Source: W425 sp964503235 | GTDB lineage: Bacteria; Chloroflexota; Dehalococcoidia; Dehalococcoidales; RBG-16-60-22 | Direction: 5' to 3' | DNA length: 8,289 nt | Assembly (NCBI GenBank): GCA_964503235.1 | Contig: CAZCZJ010000096.1 | Location: 1-8,289 of the forward strand | Shown: positions 6,166-8,289 of the stretch, piece by piece | Layout: each line of letters opens with the position of its first letter | Position numbering within the stretch: the first letter of the stretch is position 1 | Made by a program: the position numbers and the translations under genes | The notes under the pieces: generated by a model | What the model saw: only the letters and a program-made list of their open reading frames with translations | The model's database searches: none | What the model was told of the DNA's origin: nothing

Positions 6166-8160
6166 TCAGGCATAACGCTGGTAATTTTCCTCATAAGAGG
6201 CAGCGTAAGGTGCTTTCAGGTGGAAGTCCAGAGGTAGTTCACGAATAGCTACCTTATTATTCTCCTGTCGGATAGGTAATAGCTTATTCCATTCGGGTGG
6301 GTCCATCTCCGGGTAATCGAGTCGGTGGAAATCAAGAACGGAATTGCTGGCTTTGCGTTCAAGTGAGGACTTTATAGCCAATTCTCCCACTGATATAAGT
6401 GCCTGACATTCCAGCAAACGACCGAGTTCGTGGGGATTGGAGGCATAGGCAGATGCCAGCTCTGTTGTCTTGAGTTCATCGAGTAATCTCAGCCCCAGAT
6501 TGAGTGTCATTTCATTTTTATGGCGACCGCAATAGTCACGCATGATTCTGGCTATGGCGGCATTAATTTCTTTCCAGCCGTTACCGCCTTTGTCCTGCTT
6601 TACTGCCGTGTAAGCCCGGTTTCTCTCGGCTTCGATTTGCTGACGGTCTACCAGCGGTTCCGGCGCTGTCCTGGCATATTCAGCCGCGTGTCTACCGGCA
6701 TATCTTCCGGTGGTATGGGACTCACCGTGGCAACCACCCCCAAAGAGTGTACTGCCGGCACCTATATAGAGTCCTTCCAGATTGGTCCTGAGATTCCAGT
6801 CCACTAGGAAGCCGCCGCCACCGACCATCCGGACGTTGGGTGGGGTGTTGGGACCTCCTGCCCAGTAGCAGGAATTGAAATAACCTTCGAGCGGCATGAC
6901 GGGTGTCTGGAAGAGGTCTTTATCCGGGTCAAATCCGGCTTTAGTCATAGTATCGTATATCGGTATGCGGGTCTTTCCCTCATTACCCACCATCATACCG
7001 AAGATAATCCTGCGTTCGTGTTCCGAGAGGAGAGAAAGGTCAGCGTAAAGCGGTAGTTTAAACTCACCTTTACGTATACGTTCCGGGATATCCGGAGGGA
7101 TATCATTGAGGCGGTATTCCTGATTGGTCCGTGAAATTCCTATACCGATACCTAACTGGAATCGTTGACCTTCCTGCGGGATAAAGCGGTCTTCTACGGT
7201 TTTCAACTCCCGACCGAAGGGGTCAACCCAGGGGAGTTCTTTACCATCGGCATCGACTATGGGCGTGCCGTGGTAGGTATTACTGGCATTTCCCATGCTG
7301 TAAGGTGCATAACCCAAACCCGTCAGTCTGCCCTGCTCCGAGGCTTCCATACAGACGAATTCGGCGCCGGCGTTCCAGCCGATTGCCTGGCCGACCCCGG
7401 CGCTGTTCATATCAGCCATGGCAGCCGAGGCGGTCAATTCCGGAGCAAACAGCGAGAGGCGCCCGGCGCCACCGGTAGCGATAACGGTAGCTTTCGACCG
7501 GAAAACATAGAACTCGCCGGTACGGGTATCCACGGCGGTAGCCCCGATAATCCTGCCGCCTTGTTTACCTCCTTCATTAAGAAGGCCGGTGACCATCATC
7601 CGGTTATAAATATCCACACCGACCCGCCTGGCCTCTTCGTAGACCTTAACCTTAATATCGTATCCCCAGATGCGGAGAATGTGCTTACTCTGGTAATCGT
7701 AGGCGAACATGAGCCTGGTTTTTTCATCGCGGAAATTGGCGCCTTTGAACTCGTCACGTACATCCCTGATTTGGATGCCCATCTTCTCGCATTCGAGGAG
7801 GGTATCCCAGCTCTCCTTGGTGATGATGTAGCGGACATTACCGCCGGTCCAGCCCTGCATACTGTCGTAGCATCCCAGGGTGTAATCCTCCGGGGTGACT
7901 TTGGAGCACGGATTGGTAACGGCGCCATGCCAGTGGTCGACCCCGGCGCCGCCCGAGCCGCTTCTTTTGGCGTGACCTCTTTCGGCAACGGCAACTTTAA
8001 CACCTTTCTTCACGGCATTGATGGCTGCCTGAAGTCCGGCGACCCCGCCACCGATGACCAATACGTCCGTCACGACCTCATTAACCTTATTGTAATCCAC
8101 GGGGTAGGGCCATTCGGGCAGCTGGCCGGTTGCCTGTATATATTCGTGCCAAATACTCAT
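6166..8160 (-). CDS. FAD-dependent oxidoreductase of the fumarate reductase/AprA superfamily
   Basis: A 664-residue flavoprotein that probably forms a heterodimer with the ferredoxin downstream. The FAD-binding Rossmann fold opens at 32-61 (VLVIGGGVAGLQAA, acidic strand end at Glu60). SGSGGAGVDHW (67-77) follows, as in AprA/FrdA proteins. ATVIATGGAG (224-233) and GLYIGAGSTLFGGGCHGE (463-480) complete the FAD site, and HTTGRYAGRHAAEYA is the family's closing helix. The C-terminal part (about 500-664) is the helical domain, including FHRLDYPEMDPPEW at 611-624, equivalent to the 'HYR-D-P--D--W' region. Length is close to AprA (about 640-670). I do not see the usual substrate-binding set of fumarate reductase, so the substrate is unknown; AprA-like paralogues occur in bacteria that do not respire sulfate. 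GGGAGG at 8173-8168 gives a strong ribosome site 7 bases before the ATG. rnpB ends only 25 bases upstream. Confidence 0.93.
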   Translation of the reverse strand: MSIWHEYIQATGQLPEWPYPVDYNKVNEVVTDVLVIGGGVAGLQAAINAVKKGVKVAVAERGHAKRSGSGGAGVDHWHGAVTNPCSKVTPEDYTLGCYDSMQGWTGGNVRYIITKESWDTLLECEKMGIQIRDVRDEFKGANFRDEKTRLMFAYDYQSKHILRIWGYDIKVKVYEEARRVGVDIYNRMMVTGLLNEGGKQGGRIIGATAVDTRTGEFYVFRSKATVIATGGAGRLSLFAPELTASAAMADMNSAGVGQAIGWNAGAEFVCMEASEQGRLTGLGYAPYSMGNASNTYHGTPIVDADGKELPWVDPFGRELKTVEDRFIPQEGQRFQLGIGIGISRTNQEYRLNDIPPDIPERIRKGEFKLPLYADLSLLSEHERRIIFGMMVGNEGKTRIPIYDTMTKAGFDPDKDLFQTPVMPLEGYFNSCYWAGGPNTPPNVRMVGGGGFLVDWNLRTNLEGLYIGAGSTLFGGGCHGESHTTGRYAGRHAAEYARTAPEPLVDRQQIEAERNRAYTAVKQDKGGNGWKEINAAIARIMRDYCGRHKNEMTLNLGLRLLDELKTTELASAYASNPHELGRLLECQALISVGELAIKSSLERKASNSVLDFHRLDYPEMDPPEWNKLLPIRQENNKVAIRELPLDFHLKAPYAASYEENYQRYA

Positions 8161-8167
8161 TCCATAA

Positions 8168-8173
8168 CCTCCC
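8168..8173 (-). promoter_or_regulatory. Strong Shine-Dalgarno of the flavoprotein gene
   Basis: The minus strand reads GGGAGG from 8173 to 8168, 7 bases before the ATG at 8160. It lies in the 25-base gap after the RNase P RNA, leaving no room for a separate promoter between the RNA and the gene. Confidence 0.8.
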
Positions 8174-8185
8174 GTTGCTTTAGTC

Positions 8186-8289
8186 GAGTCAAGTAAACCT
8201 GTAAGCCGAGTTCTGTGCTCCGGTTTAACGGAGTGGTGACCATCTATCTAGCCCTGATGTTGCCATCAGGGTCAAGCGACCAACCCGGG
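8186..8289 (-). ncRNA. rnpB: RNase P RNA, 3' third (bacterial type A; 5' part outside window)
   Basis: The catalytic RNA of RNase P, which matures tRNA 5' ends. Read on the minus strand it starts inside the RNA and matches the 3' third of the E. coli RNA in order. GGTTGGTCGCTTGACC corresponds to GGUAGGCUGCUUGAGCC. P18 follows as a perfect 8-bp stem (8252-8259 with 8264-8271) closed by a GCAA tetraloop. Then comes CTAGATAGATGGTC (conserved region IV), and ACAGAACTCGGCTTAC, which holds the conserved ACAGAA strand of P4 and the GGCUUA of region V. Between regions IV and V there is an extra hairpin (CTCCG 8218-8222 with CGGAG 8229-8233 on the plus strand), in the place of P19, which E. coli lacks. 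The 3' end near 8186 is set by analogy with the E. coli P1 strand and may be off by several bases. No terminator follows. Confidence 0.93.

Noticed and set aside
8187..8192. TTGACT at the 3' end of rnpB as a -35 box for the flavoprotein gene
   Set aside because: The hexamer 17 bases downstream is GGTTAT, a poor -10, and it overlaps the Shine-Dalgarno region; a transcript starting there would lose the ribosome site.
7165..8196. A long plus-strand open frame (343 codons) opposite the flavoprotein gene
   Set aside because: It lies entirely antisense to a well-conserved FAD protein and the end of rnpB, shows no recognisable domain, and is explained by codon bias in the real gene.
1..8289. CRISPR array, tRNA genes, insertion sequence ends or attachment sites
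   Set aside because: I saw no regularly spaced repeats, no cloverleaf or tRNA-like T-arm sequence, no transposase motif and no terminal inverted repeats.

Overview
The window looks like chromosome of a Chloroflexota bacterium, most likely class Dehalococcoidia. That is an inference from gene content and protein style (a full-length Pol I with proofreading, an AprAB-like flavoprotein/ferredoxin pair, a TDEYPPF-type C-terminal motif); no taxonomic marker was compared. Most of the window has balanced to moderately high GC. The first ~263 bases are strikingly AT-rich (about 29% GC by hand count) and look like the edge of an acquired segment.

Layout. Plus strand, left to right: the 3' end of an AT-rich uncharacterised gene (1-263); a short pyrimidine-rich spacer with an extended -10 promoter placed so that the mRNA would be leaderless; polA (DNA polymerase I, 324-3062); and, three bases on, mutM/fpg (formamidopyrimidine-DNA glycosylase, 3066-3872). 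PolA and MutM form a natural base-excision-repair pair. MutM excises oxidised purines and Pol I fills the gap and removes flaps.

Minus strand, right to left: the 3' third of the RNase P RNA gene (rnpB, 8186-8289); 25 bases later a 664-residue FAD-dependent oxidoreductase of the fumarate reductase/AprA superfamily (6166-8160); a two-cluster AprB-like 4Fe-4S ferredoxin (5779-6123); a membrane-anchored S41 carboxyl-terminal processing protease with a PDZ domain (4517-5656); and a macro-domain ADP-ribose-binding/hydrolysing protein (3946-4500). All point the same way. The flavoprotein and ferredoxin surely work together. The protease and macro genes are translationally close (16 bases apart) and form a second pair. 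Downstream of the macro gene, on the same strand, is a 23-codon remnant ending in a TDEYPPF motif, apparently the C-terminal stub of a DUF4389-like membrane protein whose stop codon overlaps that of mutM.

Most interesting points: (i) only 25 bases and no terminator separate the RNase P RNA 3' end from the start of the flavoprotein gene, which suggests read-through from a housekeeping ncRNA into a redox operon; (ii) Pol I has Asp instead of the usual Glu at the steric-gate position of motif A; (iii) polA appears to be leaderless; (iv) the gene remnant and a 12-bp direct repeat sit at the end of the macro gene; (v) an AT-rich foreign-looking segment abuts polA; (vi) the S41 protease has Gly where the catalytic Gln is expected. 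I found no clear novel multi-gene defence or mobile system inside the window.
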